64,000 bases of DNA. Origin: Pterois miles. Lineage: Eukaryota; Chordata; Actinopteri; Perciformes; Scorpaenidae. The notes beneath the pieces were generated by a model, which saw only the letters and a program-made list of their open reading frames with translations, made no database searches and was not told the DNA's origin. Positions within the stretch are counted from its first letter, which is position 1, and each line of letters starts with the position of its first letter. Of this stretch, positions 12,324 to 23,799 are shown piece after piece. The stretch covers positions 3,808,501-3,872,500 of the forward strand of contig CAMQGK010000048.1 in the NCBI GenBank assembly GCA_947000775.1. Reading direction: 5' to 3'. Made by a program: the position numbers and the translations under genes.

Positions 12324-14333
12324 GAATCCAATAGTCCACACACCACACAGGCACCAACACAGTGAACAACACGGGGTTAATGGCTGCTCAGTGACGTAGC
12401 GTCGATGAATAAACAAGAACAATGTGGGCTTTATTCAAGAACCAGACCCTCACAGCCGAACATCTATCCATCAAACCAACGACAACAAATAAATAAATAA
12501 TTACCTCATATGACACTGAACTGGACTGAACTGCTCCCAGACTACACTCAAATCATGTCAACGGAGATCGTCTGTCAGAAACCTGGTTACAATCACTGAG
12601 ACTGGAGATGAAGAGGAGTGTTCATCAGCTCCAAACTCATTCCCCACAGATCTGTGATATACTGGCTACTCCATGAAGACCAAGCTATAACAAACTGTGA
12701 CCCACACCGCTGCCTCGTCTGAAATCCTGCTCTTACGCAATAACAACCAATCACATCACATCTGACCATCTAAGACATTTACATCATCTCTCTGTTACTG
12801 TCTCAAAGGATGTAGTAGTAGTCTAGTGGCAGTGTAAGCCAGTTGGTGACTGTAAGACGGTGCTGCGGTGCACTGAACAAACTGGTTTAGTGGAATCACT
12901 CGGCAGCCGAGAGCTGAAAACTGTGGTCGGGCCTCCTGGTACCTGGTAGTACAGGTGTGTAACTGAGCTTCTGTTTTTTCTGATGCTGCTAATAATAACA
13001 TGACAGACTTTGGAGTAGACTCTGGTTAAATGAGGGATTAAAAAAAGAACCATCTCCTGTTGGCTCATTTGTGCTGATAATAACAGACACCATCCATGAA
13101 GGAATTATTAACATTAAAACAATTTCTCTAAAACTAAAATAACTTCTTATCCTCTGTCAATTTGACGTCAGATTTCAAAGATGTGCTCAGTGACATACCT
13201 CCCATCCCCAACACCTCACCATAGAGCATCACCAGAGATAATAACAAGCGTCTGCAGATGGAGAATAAATGATCTATAAGCTGACAATCTGCTGCAGCCG
13301 TACGCTGCAGAGCCTTTAAAGCTGGGACCAACTGGTGCTGAGCTGTCAGGTGAAGGGGGGTCTGAGTGCAACAGGGTGTCGGGTCTACACCCTGGCTGCA
13401 TTGGTGTGTCTTCTGTCTTTGTTCTACGTTTTCTACAAGGCACCGGCAGCGTGTGACGCCTGCATGACTGTTTTCCTGTGTGTGTGAGCAGCAGTGAGCC
13501 CAGCGTGGCGCTAGCGTCTGGAGCGTGTAATTGAAACACGGTCCCATGCAGCGCTACACAGTGACCCCACTAATCTCCTCCTGACAAAGTGGCTTAGCTT
13601 CTATAGGGTCATCTGGCACAGTGAGACAGCTTAAACACAACAGAGCGAGCGGCCCGGCCTGCCCCGACCAGCAGACCCCGGCGTCCTCCCTGCATTCAAC
13701 AGGTCACACTCATTAACAAGGACGCACTTCAAAAATCAATTCAACCAAGATTTTTATACATGAAGTCAGACAGAAACAGGTTTATGCTAATCCCTAAACA
13801 TGTGCAAACAAAAACTAGCTAACTAACAGCCATGAGTAAATACCACAGCAGCCAAACGTCTACAAACTAACTGCAACTAACTACTCCCCCTGAGTCTGAA
13901 AACGTTGAGGAAAGGCCTGTGATACCATATACTGTATTAGCAGGACAATAATTATAATAGCTCTTCGTCATGGTTATCCCAGAGCCAGTGAGGAAGTAAG
14001 AAACAACAGCAGTGCACTGAACTTGTCAGCAGCAGCAGAGTAAAAACACACCTCCTGAGTGACTGCCACGCCATCGACACAGGACATCCTAAAAGGACAA
14101 ATAACCCTGGACTGTCTCATAAATGGTGGTCAGAGATGTGAGGAAAAAGACAGCATATATACAATATATATAAAATACACAAAGCTTAACCACATAATTT
14201 CCTGGTCAGCAGCCTATCCCATAATTCTAAGCTATACTATTCAAAGCTATCACCAGACCATCGTTGGCATAGGAGAGCAGATGTGCCCTAACAGACAGGT
14301 AGAGACTGGTTCAGACCCTTCCTCTGGGCTTAC

Positions 14334-16012
14334 CTTTCCTCTGGAGGAACAGTCTGAGTAGGGGGCTGGCAGTGGAGATGGCTTTGTGGTAGTTATCGTC
14401 ATTGTTGATGGGCAGCAGGTCGCCGTGCACGTCAGCGTAGCCCACCAACAACTCCACATTGGGGATGCGATGCACGTGCTGCAAGAGGCCATAGAACTCA
14501 TCGAAGCGGCCCGGCTTCGAGCGATCCAACGAGAACCGACGAAACTCTGCACCAAACTGGGACAGAGCAGACAGGCAAACACATGTGAGCACATCTGTAC
14601 GAACACAGGTGGCTATTAATTTAGCGCCAAAGGTGAGACAGCTGAGATCTGTGTCTATCTGTATGCGCTCAACATTAAACACCTCTTTAACGAGTCTAAT
14701 TTGGGGCTATGACTGATGAGTTCACACTGTTCTAGTCGTCCAGCTAATTTCAAAACCACTGGAAGCTGTATGCAAGAGTCTGTCATCCATGTGGACAAGC
14801 TAACACTCCACATGCGATGAATTATTAATGTGGACATTGTGATGTGTGTATCTCTATGTTTCTGTTTGTGGATGCAGAGGCTGAACGCCAGTGTCTAATG
14901 AAACTGACAGACCGGTTGGTACTCTGTTAAATAAAGACTGTGTTTTCAGCATACGGTACATGCATTCCCACTACACATGATTGCCGGCTATGAGTAACGT
15001 AGTAATCTGTGTGGTCAGACGGGATCAATGGCTGCAGGAGCCTCATGTTAAGACAGCTTGGCTGGGCCGATGTCCCGTTGGTGGTGGTGGTGAGGAGTAC
15101 CAAGTGTTGTGGTTACTGTTGCCCAGCACTCACAAAAGATGATCAACTATTCACTGCCAACCTGGACAGCCGTCATCCTCTGCATGAGTACAAAGCAGAG
15201 CTATAAGAAGCCCAGGCTGGCAGCAGAGCAGGGCCCAGGGCTGTTTGTGGTGAGGACCTGCATTCACACAGTAGGAGACTAAACATGTCACATGACCCTG
15301 GGCTTCTCCGTTTGGGAAGCGGCTGTCAAATAAACTGTCTTTTACTCCTTTTAGTGAAGTTGTATAAACTGTAGGTCGCAGCTTGTGTCGACAGCGTACG
15401 TTAAAGTGGTTACAGTGGTGGTTAAAAACTAGTTCTGGGCTGCATTCAGGCCCCAGTCATCATGCCCCGGGCGGGAGGAGCCAGAGCCCGCTGCAGGCCG
15501 TGTGACACCTCCGCACACCTTCCGGACAACAACACAGGGGCAGCGGTTACCGCCTCTACACTAGCGGGGCAGACCCACGGCAGACCCACGGCAGCGTCCC
15601 GGGGCTGGCTGTGAACGGAAGAGTGAAACTTTGAGCCGGTGTTGGGTCGATGAGCGGCGGAGCGGCGGAGGAGGCTGACAGGTGTGACTCCCTCACCTGT
15701 AAACCAACGAACCACCTACCGAGACTCCACGGTCACCATCAGCGTTAAACATGGCGAGCTAGCAGCCAGCTAGCCTCGCCACGGACCCGAGCGGTGGCTC
15801 GGTAAGCTTTAGCCTCAAAGTCATTTGTGCGGCATCATAACTTGCTACGGAGCCACTTAGCAGGCTAAATTAGCCCGAGTGGTCGCCGCGGGAGAGTCGG
15901 GGCTACAGACACGGGACAGACAAACAAGTGTCCGTGACGGTAACGGTACCTTGCTCTTCACCTCCACGGCACTCAGGGATCGGCTGCTCGGCACTCGGTG
16001 GGTTTTGTTCAT
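14334..16012 (-). CDS. pard6b: partitioning defective 6 homolog beta, N-terminal two coding exons
   Basis: Par-6 is the adaptor that binds atypical PKC through its PB1 domain and CDC42/PAR3 through its CRIB-PDZ region to set up apical-basal polarity and tight junctions. Exon 1 (15950-16012) gives MNKTHRVPSSRSLSAVEVKS followed by K and ends at a GTACCG donor. Exon 2 (14334-14556) has a CCCAG acceptor and encodes 74 residues of PB1 domain: FGAEFRRFSLDRSKPG, FYGLLQHVHRIPNVELLVGY and the acidic GDLLPINNDDNYHKA loop. Phases agree (63 bp, then 223 bp leaving one base). The ATG is chosen because the peptide matches the Par-6 start and lies in a CpG-rich region. The beta paralogue is assigned mainly from its closeness to adnp and dpm1. 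The CRIB-PDZ exon is not in the window, so the gene is partial at the left edge. Confidence 0.9.
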
Positions 16013-16345
16013 GTTTCGCTAGCAGCGGACCGCCGCCAAACACCTCACACTCCCGCCCTGCTGCTCCCGCTGCTGCCGCCGCTGCTCGGGATCCACAACC
16101 CGCGGAAGTTTCCACCAGGTAACGTTGTTTCAACAGCAACACGGTCTGTCCCACGACCTGTCCACGTCCACCGGTGTCTGCTGTCCCTCCAAGACTGTGG
16201 AGACGGCTGCCGACCAGCCCGACTCACCCGGGTAACTTCTCCCCTCTCATACCTACCGCTGGAGCTGCACCGCGACTGGCTACCTCTCTCTCTCTCGACT
16301 TCAAAATAAAAGCCCGTGTCTCCCTCAGCCTGAACGTCACAATAA
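15440..16345 (-). promoter_or_regulatory. pard6b: CpG-rich promoter and first-exon region of pard6b
   Basis: High density of CpG with GCGG and CCGC runs surrounds the pard6b start codon, while flanking DNA is AT-rich and CpG-poor. No clear TATA box is seen. The transcription start must lie upstream of 16012. A transposable element begins at about 16350, so little unique promoter DNA is available unless the element takes part. Boundaries are by eye. Confidence 0.6.
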
Positions 16346-16349
16346 GAGA

Positions 16350-17216
16350 CCAGGGGGGTCAGACTCAGTCTGATCCTGGTCCACAGCAGCATCACGGTTC
16401 CCCTCAAAGGGCCGCTTATAATCATAAGACTATATAAATATATCTACTCTTGATCATATTACAAAACTGCCTCTGCATTTGATTATTATCAGTTTTAGTA
16501 ATATTTATTTATTAACTAGCTCTGAAAGCAGAAGTCTAGGAAAAATTTATTTAAAAAATGTTTATTTAAGTTTATTTTAAAAATGAGTTCAGTAACAAAA
16601 ACACATGCTTGTGCATCAATATATCTGCACGTAGACACAAAACTACTGTATGTGGACACACACTCACATTTCTATGTGTTATTATATCATAAATCCATGA
16701 ATTTATGAGATTCAGAAACCCTCATCATTACTCATCCATCAGAGATCAAAATCATCCTCTAGTGAATAATAAAGGTCTTTTTTTTTTTACCATCACACCA
16801 ATATTATCAAACCCAGTTTATTCCATTAGCTTAGCTTAACTTTGTGGTGGGAGTTGAGAGGGGCAGAACTCTAGTCCACCAGATCAATGAGCTCTGATCT
16901 AACGTTCAGTCTGTGGCGTATAAACTGTTGTATATAAACTCTGTGGTGGGAGTTGAGAGGGGCAGAACTCTAGTCCAACAGATCAATGAGCTCTGATCTA
17001 ACGTTCAGTCTGTGGCGTATAAACTGTTAGTGATCAGCAGCTGATCAGCTGAGATCATGTGGTAGATGACAGTGGTGTGACAGTGTTTTACTGCCTCGTA
17101 GCAAAGAAGACATACCGGCTGCTCTCCATCAACCACTAACATTGTATGACAAGCATAATATATTCTTTGCCAGCCCTCACGGGCCACATAAAATGAGGTG
17201 CCGGGCCTAATTTGGT
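16350..17216 (-). mobile_element. non-autonomous hAT-like element, copy 1
   Basis: It begins GGGGGGTCAGACTCAGTCTG and shares long near-identical segments with 33841-35222, including GACTATATAAATATATCTAC. It carries two copies of a 99-bp tandem unit starting with TGTGGTGGGAGTTGAGAGG at 16843 and 16942. Its minus strand retains a frame with MLVVDGEQPVCLLCYEAV, like the BED-type start of hAT (ZBED/GTF2IRD2-like) transposases. Compared with copy 2 it lacks about 210 bp after the start of that frame, and its right end is truncated near GGGCCTAATTTGGTC. It lies just upstream of the pard6b first exon. Confidence 0.7.
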
Positions 17217-18003
17217 CACAACACAGCTTCTCCCATATTAATGTGTCATGCCCAACAAGTTGAAAGAAGTACATTACAAAAGAATGTAGATAATATTCAG
17301 CCCATTAGCGAATTTGTCCCAAAATGTGTGGTTCTTGATAATAAATGTGAATTATATAAAAATGAAGAGGAAACGAGCAAACATCTGTTTTCTCTGTTTT
17401 GTCACGTCACACATAGCTGATGATTTCTACAATAAAGAAATGTTGGGAAAGCTATGCTCCAGTTTAACTAAATACTCCACCACTTATATGATCTCACATT
17501 CAAAATTGTTTGGGCTCACAGCAACATATAATAGTAATTGTATGCAAACATGCAGCATAAAACCACAACAAAAAAATTAATTTCTATATTATGGCATTTT
17601 TGTTAGAATTTGTATATTATTCCCAAGTGATGAAGGGAAAGTGTATTTTAAATTAATCAATGTGGTGTCAAACACAGATATAACATTTATGTGGTAGAAA
17701 ATGTTAAAATGTGTAATGACTGCAACTTATTTCTTATAGTATAGTGACATCTTCTGGCCAAAAGCCATGCAGGCCTACTGCTGCTGGCTACCTGCGAGCA
17801 GCGTATGCACACCCTTATTCAGCATACTGTATACCGTACACAATAAAGTTATTAGTACAGTACGTCCCACTGTTATATGCAGTGGTACAGTGATACACTG
17901 CTATGCCCTTTAGTCAGCGGTCATCATACGGCACCAGTATCGATAAAAATCAGTTCAGTAGATGAATGTCATATTTTCCTTCCACAAAATACCATTGTAA
18001 ATT
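17217..18003. other. AT-rich intergenic DNA, no gene seen
   Basis: No convincing open frame, splice pattern or repeat is visible. The stretch is AT-rich with scattered homopolymer runs. Confidence 0.5.
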
Positions 18004-18308
18004 AAGATAAGATAAGATAAGATAAGATGAACCTTTATTAATCCCCGTAGAGAAATTCAGTTTTACACTCTGTTGTTAATTTCACACAGCACATATACAT
18101 GCGTCAATGGAGAGATGGGGAGGGGGCTACTCCTGACAAGCACCCAGAGCAGTTGGGGGTTCAGTGCCTTGCTCAGGGGCACCTTGGCAGTGCCCAAGAG
18201 GTAAACTGGCACCTCTCCAGCAACCAGTTGGTCTTGGTCCATGGGGGACTTGAACCGGTGACCTCCGCCTCCTAAATCAAGTCCCTACGGACTGAGCTAC
18301 TGCTGCCC
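18004..18308 (-). mobile_element. tRNA-derived SINE, full-length-like, minus orientation
   Basis: Read on the minus strand it starts GGGCAGCAGTAGCTCAGTC, contains a B-box-like GGTTCAAGTCC and ends in TTAATAAAGG with a (TCTTA)n tail, seen on the plus strand as AAGATAAGATAAG. It is the same family as 4353-4530 and 59111-59475. Confidence 0.85.
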
Positions 18309-18683
18309 AAGACTGTTGTTTTATCTGATACTATAACATTAATTAGATTTAATCCGGTCAAAACTAGGTGTCTAAATAGATGGTTAAACTGGGAAAGTTA
18401 TCACAACCTTTTAGTATTGGCAGGTGTTCCAAAAGTTCGTGTAAGGATCATAATGCTAATGAGACGACGGTCCGGCCAACTCCGAGCCGTTCTTTCAGTC
18501 GTCTGTTGTGTGTTTCCTCAGCCATATGAAAGATCAGCCAATCCTCCTGCCCTGCAGTGACCCCTTCACTGCCTTGTCCATCACCTGAGCTTCCCACCTG
18601 CTCACCTGCTCCCACTGTCCCTTTTCAGCCCTGCAGTATGCAGTCATATATATATTCACTCATTCCCTGACAGACTGTCTATT

Positions 18684-19373
18684 GTGCAAGCTTTAGCTGC
18701 ACTGGCTTTAGCTGCACTGGCTTTGGCTGCACTGGCTGCACTGGCTGCACTAGCTTTAGCTGCACTGGCTGCACTGGCTGCACTAGCTTTAGCTGCACTG
18801 GCTTTAGCTGCACTGGCTGCACTAGCTTTAGCAGTACTAGCTTTAGCTGCACTGGCTGCACTAGCTTTAGCTGCACTGGTTGCACTAGCTTTAGCTGCAC
18901 TGGCTGCACTAGCTTTAGCAGTACTAGCTTTAGCAGTACTAGCTTTAGCTGCACTGGCTGCACTAGCTTTAGCTGCACTGGCTGCACTAGCTTTAGCAGC
19001 ACTGGCTGCACTAGCTTTAGCAGCACTAGCTGCACTAGCTTTAGCAGTACTAGCTTTAGCTGCACTGGCTGCACTGGCTGCACTAGCTTTAGCAGCATTG
19101 GCTGCACTAGCTTTAGCAGTACTAGCTTTAGCTGCACTGGCTGCACTAGCTTTAGCTGCACTGGCTGCACTACCTTTAGCAGCACTGGCTGCACTAGCTT
19201 TAGCAGCACTAGCTGCACTAGCTTTAGCAGTACTAGCTTTAGCTGCACTGGCTGCACTAGCTTTAGCAGCACTGGCTGCACTAGCTTTAGCAGCACTAGC
19301 TGCACTAGCTTTAGCAGTACTATCTTTAGCTGCACTGGCTGCACTAGCTTTAGCTGCACTAGCTTTAGCTGTT
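18684..19373. repeat. minisatellite built from GCTGCACTG and GCTTTAGCT words
   Basis: About 690 bp made from 9-bp GCACTGGCT/GCACTAGCT and 6-bp TTAGCT blocks, with variant GCAGTACTA. Every block is a multiple of three, so both strands stay open (Ala/Leu repeats on plus, Leu/Val/Lys/Gln on minus). The open frames are a by-product of the repeat. Confidence 0.95.
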
Positions 19374-20147
19374 TAGATCAGCCTGCCGGTCTCTGACCAC
19401 TGTGCATCTGGGTCCAAACTGAAACATAGGATTAGGGGTCATTCTTGTTTTATTAGGCAAGAGACTGAAATATTAATGAATTTAAAGTCAACCCACTCAG
19501 TGGTTTTCACTTATGTGCCTGATTACACCTCAAACTGAGCCTGATTGACGTCTCACCCACTCTCCTGTTTTGTTAGTTGTATCTTTAAAACGTAATATAG
19601 AAAACAACAACGAATAGATTAATCAATACAGTATACAAAGGCAGCAAGTGCTGGACATTACACAAATCCAGGAGTTATAATAAAATGACATCAGAGAGAG
19701 AGAAAATGAAGAATCATTAAATATTAAAGGGGTCATATCCTGCTCCTTCCCAGGTTCATACTATACATATTTAGTGTTTCTACTAAAACATGTTTACAGG
19801 CTTTAATGTTCAGAAACATGATGTTTCTCATCCTGTCTGTCTGAATATACCTGTCTGTCTGAATATACCTGTATTCACCCTGAAACGCTCCGTTCTAGCT
19901 CCTGTCTCTTCTCTCTCATTTCCTAAAAGTGGTTGAGTCTCTTTAAATCAAAGATGGGATTCAACAAGGTACAACAAACAAGTTCAGTTCTCCAGAAGGA
20001 CCAGGTGACTCAACCAGCATACGACCACGAGGTGGTGAGTCTAGTTCAGTCTGCCAGCAAGGGAAAGCTCTTGAGATTAAAATGTCTTTTTCCTGTTGCA
20101 ACAAAAACTAAAGAGGCTGAGAGGGACAGGGGCAGCAAGCTTTCTGC
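19374..20147. other. intergenic spacer between minisatellites, no gene seen
   Basis: Unique-looking sequence with a short duplication of CTGTCTGTCTGAATATACCT near 19836-19873. No exon or known element is recognised. Confidence 0.5.
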
Positions 20148-21233
20148 CCAGTACTGCCGACCTCCCTCGGGGTACTGCCGACCTCACTGGGGTACTGCCG
20201 ACCTCACTGGGGTACTGCCGACCTCACTGGGGTACTGGGGTACTGCCGACCTCACTGGGGTACTGCCGACCTCACTGGGGTACTGGGGTACTGCCGACCT
20301 CACTGGGGTACTGCCGACCTCACTGGGGTACTGGGGTACTGCCGTCCTCACTGGGGTACTGCCGACCTCACTGGGGTACTGGGGTAATGCCGACCTCACT
20401 GGGGTACTGCCGTCCTCATTGGGGTACTGCCGACCTCACTGGGGTACTGCCGACCTCACTGGGGTACTGCCGTCCTCACTGGGGTACTGCCGTCCTCACT
20501 GGGGTACTGCCGACCTCACTGGGGTACTGCCGACCTGCCGTCCTCACTGGGGTACTGCCATCCTCACTGGGGTACTGCCGTCCTCACTGGGGTACTGCCG
20601 ACTTCTGCCGTCCTCACTGGGGTACTGCCGTCCTCACTGGGGTACTGCCGACCTCACTGGGGTACTGCCGACTCCTGGGGTACTGCCGTCCTCACTGGGG
20701 TACTACCGACCTGCCGTCCTCACTGGGGTACTGCCGTCCTCACTGGGGTACTGCCGACCTCACTGGGGTACTGCCGACCTGCCGTCCTCACTGGGGTACT
20801 ACCGACGGGCTGCCGTCCTCACTGGGGTACTGCCGACCTCTGCCGTCCTCACTGGGGTACTGCCGTCCTCACTGGGGTACTGCCGACCTCACTGGGGTAC
20901 TGCCGACCTCACTGGGGTACTGCCGACCTCACTGGGATACTGCCGTCCTCACTGGGGTACTGCCGACCTCACTGGGGTACTGCCGACCTGCCGTCCTCAC
21001 TGGGGTACTACCGACCTGCCGTCCTCACTGGGGTACTGCCGTCCTCACTGGGGTACTGCCGACCTCACTGGGGTACTGCCGACCTCACTGGGGTACTGCC
21101 GACCTCACTGGGGTACTGCCGACCGCCCCCTACCGCCTGCCGTCCTCACTGGGGTACTGCCGTCCTCACTGGGGTACTGCCGACCTCACTGGGGTACTGC
21201 CGACCTCACTGGGGTACTGCCGTCCTCACTGGG
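20148..21233. repeat. 20-bp minisatellite
   Basis: Roughly 50 copies of the unit GGGGTACTGCCGACCTCACT, with GCCGTCCTCACT as the common variant and occasional short insertions such as GGGGTACTGGGGTACTG or CTGCCGACCTGCCG. The unit length is not a multiple of three, so three successive units present all frames. None has a stop, which gives overlapping 400-codon-plus frames with a YCRPHWGTADLTGVLPTSLG pattern. No protein is inferred. Confidence 0.96.
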
Positions 21234-21734
21234 GGACATTCACATCAGTAAATGCTGCAGCAGTTTCTCATCCTTCTACTCCTCTTTCCTCCATCAGTGA
21301 CGAGTCTCCTTGAAGAAAGCTGTATGGTTATTATCGTGACTTTTTAGGACGATCGAAGGCCGGGTATGTCATTATTAGAAAACCAAATCATACTATTTAA
21401 TAATATCCATTTGTGATTCAGGTTGGGTATGAGAGAGGATTACAGGTTCCCCATAGAACGAGCAGAAGGAGCATGGTTTCAGGGTCGTATGATCCCCAGA
21501 CTTCAGTCACATATGCTAATGTAGCATGCTAGCAGAAAACAATGCTGCATTAACACTAAAATGCTGGTCCCATTAAAGCCAGACTACATAACCTTTGGTG
21601 AACAGCCACAAGTGCTGATCACAGGATAGTGACACACTGACTTCTGTTTCAACTGCTTTACAGCTCCATGTAAGTCCAGATCACTCTCCTTTTAGCTCTG
21701 TTTTGGTCTCCACCAGAGAAATATCTGTCTCTGT

Positions 21735-22346
21735 AGAGGAGGACTAAGGAGAACTGAGGAGAACCAAGGAGGACTGAGGAGAACCAAGGAGGACTGAGGA
21801 GAACTGAGGAGGACTGAAAAGAACTGAGGAGGACTGAGGAGAACTAAGGAGGACTGAGGAGAACTAAGGAGGACTGAGGAGGACTGAGGAGGACTGAAAA
21901 GAACTGAGGAGGACTGAGGAGGACTAAGGAGAACTGAGGAGGACCGAGGAGAACTGAGGAGAACCAAGGAGGACTGAGAAGAACTGAGGAGGACTGAGGA
22001 GAACTAAGGAGGACTGAGGAGGACTGAGGAGGACTGAGGAGGACTGAAAAGAACTGAGGAGGACTGAGGAGAACTAAAGAGGACTGAGGAGAACTAAGGA
22101 GGACTGAGGAGGACTGAGGAGAACCAAGGAGGACTGAGGAGGACTGAGAAGAACTGAGGAGGACTGAGGAGAACTAGAGGAGGACTGAGGAGGACTGAGG
22201 AGGACTGAGGAGGACTGAAAAGAACTGAGGAGGACTAAGGAGAACTGAGGAGAACCAAGGAGGACTGAGAAGAACTGAGGAGGACTGAGTAGAACTAAGG
22301 AGAACTGAGGAGAACCGAGGAGGACTAAGGGGAACTGAGGAGGACT
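21735..22346. repeat. 10-bp purine-rich minisatellite
   Basis: About 60 copies of GGAGGACTGA alternating with GGAGAACTGA, GGAGAACTAA and GGAGAACCAA. The plus strand is almost all purine apart from the CT core. Confidence 0.95.
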
Positions 22347-22499
22347 GCAGAGTCACTGACAGAGTGAGCCCTTTCACACACAGGTAGTTATGTGATCCAT
22401 TGAAATTCAAATTGATTACAGTAGTTTTAATGTCAGTCACACATATTGATCTAACTAACATTCACCACCATGACTTCACGGGTCATACTGACTGTATAG

Positions 22500-22793
22500 G
22501 ACTAGTTAGGAAGACCAGTTAGGAAGACCAGTTAGGGAGACGAGTTAGGAAGACCAGTTAGGAAGACCAGTTAGGGAGACCAGTTAGGAAGACCAGTTAG
22601 GAAGACTAGTTAGGAAGACCAGTTAGGGAGACCAGTTAGGAAGACCAGTTAGGGAGACCAGTTAGGGAGACCAGTTAGGAAGACTAGTTAGGAAGACCAG
22701 TTAGGGAGACCAGTTAGGAAGACCAGTTAGGGAGACCAGTTAGGGAGACTAGTTAGGAAGACCAGTTAGGAAGACCAGTTAGGGAGACCAGTG
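22500..22793. repeat. 13-bp minisatellite
   Basis: About 22 copies of AGTTAGGAAGACC/AGTTAGGGAGACC, immediately following the 10-bp array but with a different unit. Confidence 0.95.
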
Positions 22794-23631
22794 TAACAAA
22801 ACTGGCTCCCACACTGATGTCCAGCAGCAAAGACCCACCGTGTAATGGGACGGACAAGGGAGGCAGAAGACTGTGTTGCAGATGTTTTGATTCAAAATCA
22901 CTCAATGTATAAAAATCACAAGGTCCAGGCTGTTCAGGGGTCTGAGGCTGTGATGCAGAACTCAGGTGATCCCTCTGAAAGAGCTCAGGAAACAACTCCA
23001 AGGGCACAGTACTGTACAGGTATATTATCCTAGCAACAGGGTGATGGTGGTGATGAAGGAAACTGTCCTCCAGCTGGACAGAACTGGTTCAGGAGCAGGT
23101 TTCAAACATCTGTCTGCCTCAAGTACCAACAAGACTCTGGGCCTTGGATCAAAACCTCTCACCTATCAGACTTTTACATTTTAAATGTGATTAAACACCA
23201 ACAGATCATATACGCTTTCAAGTCAAGATATTAACACAATCTTTACAATTCACAAAAATTCACAGAGAAACGATGGACGCATCAGTAGTTGTAGTTGTTT
23301 CCCCCACCTGCTGTGTCCTCAGCTCTATAGATAGAGTGACAGGACAGACAGACATAACAGGACAGAGTTATGAGATGACATTTTGGACAGATATGGACGT
23401 AAGCTGACCCTCGACTGGTTGGAGGAGGGATACAACCACAGCGGGGTAATTCTGGGGGGTCTATGGTTGACCTACACTGACAGTACAACTTAAATGTATT
23501 TACATGATAAATAAATGTATTGGTGCCATTAAAACACCTTTCAACGAATCATGTGAAAGAAAGCCCCAGGTATGACAGGTGGTAGCCTCCCCTCCTGCTC
23601 AGCTCCTCCCCCTTCCTCCTCGGTCTCTGTG

Positions 23632-23681
23632 CTGGTCTCGTTGTCCTGGTCTCGTTGTCCTGGTCTCGTTGTCCTGGTCTG
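23632..23681. repeat. 14-bp tandem repeat, 3.5 copies
   Basis: The unit CTGGTCTCGTTGTC is repeated three and a half times without change. Confidence 0.9.
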
Positions 23682-23799
23682 TGTGACGCCCTGATCTAGA
23701 TGACCGCTATGGACATGAAATATTCAGAGGATGTGGCGTACATGATGAAACTTGTTATTATTATCCTTTACACCGATGGGGCGCTATCACCCCTCTGCA

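Noticed and set aside
18679..19376. Ala/Leu-rich plus-strand and Leu/Val/Gln-rich minus-strand frames of about 230 codons
   Set aside because: A minisatellite made of blocks divisible by three keeps both strands open. There is no start context, no splice signal and no known family.
20148..21233. Possible CRISPR-like array
   Set aside because: Direct repeats abut each other with no variable spacers, no cas genes are nearby, and the DNA is vertebrate. The same applies to the other tandem arrays.
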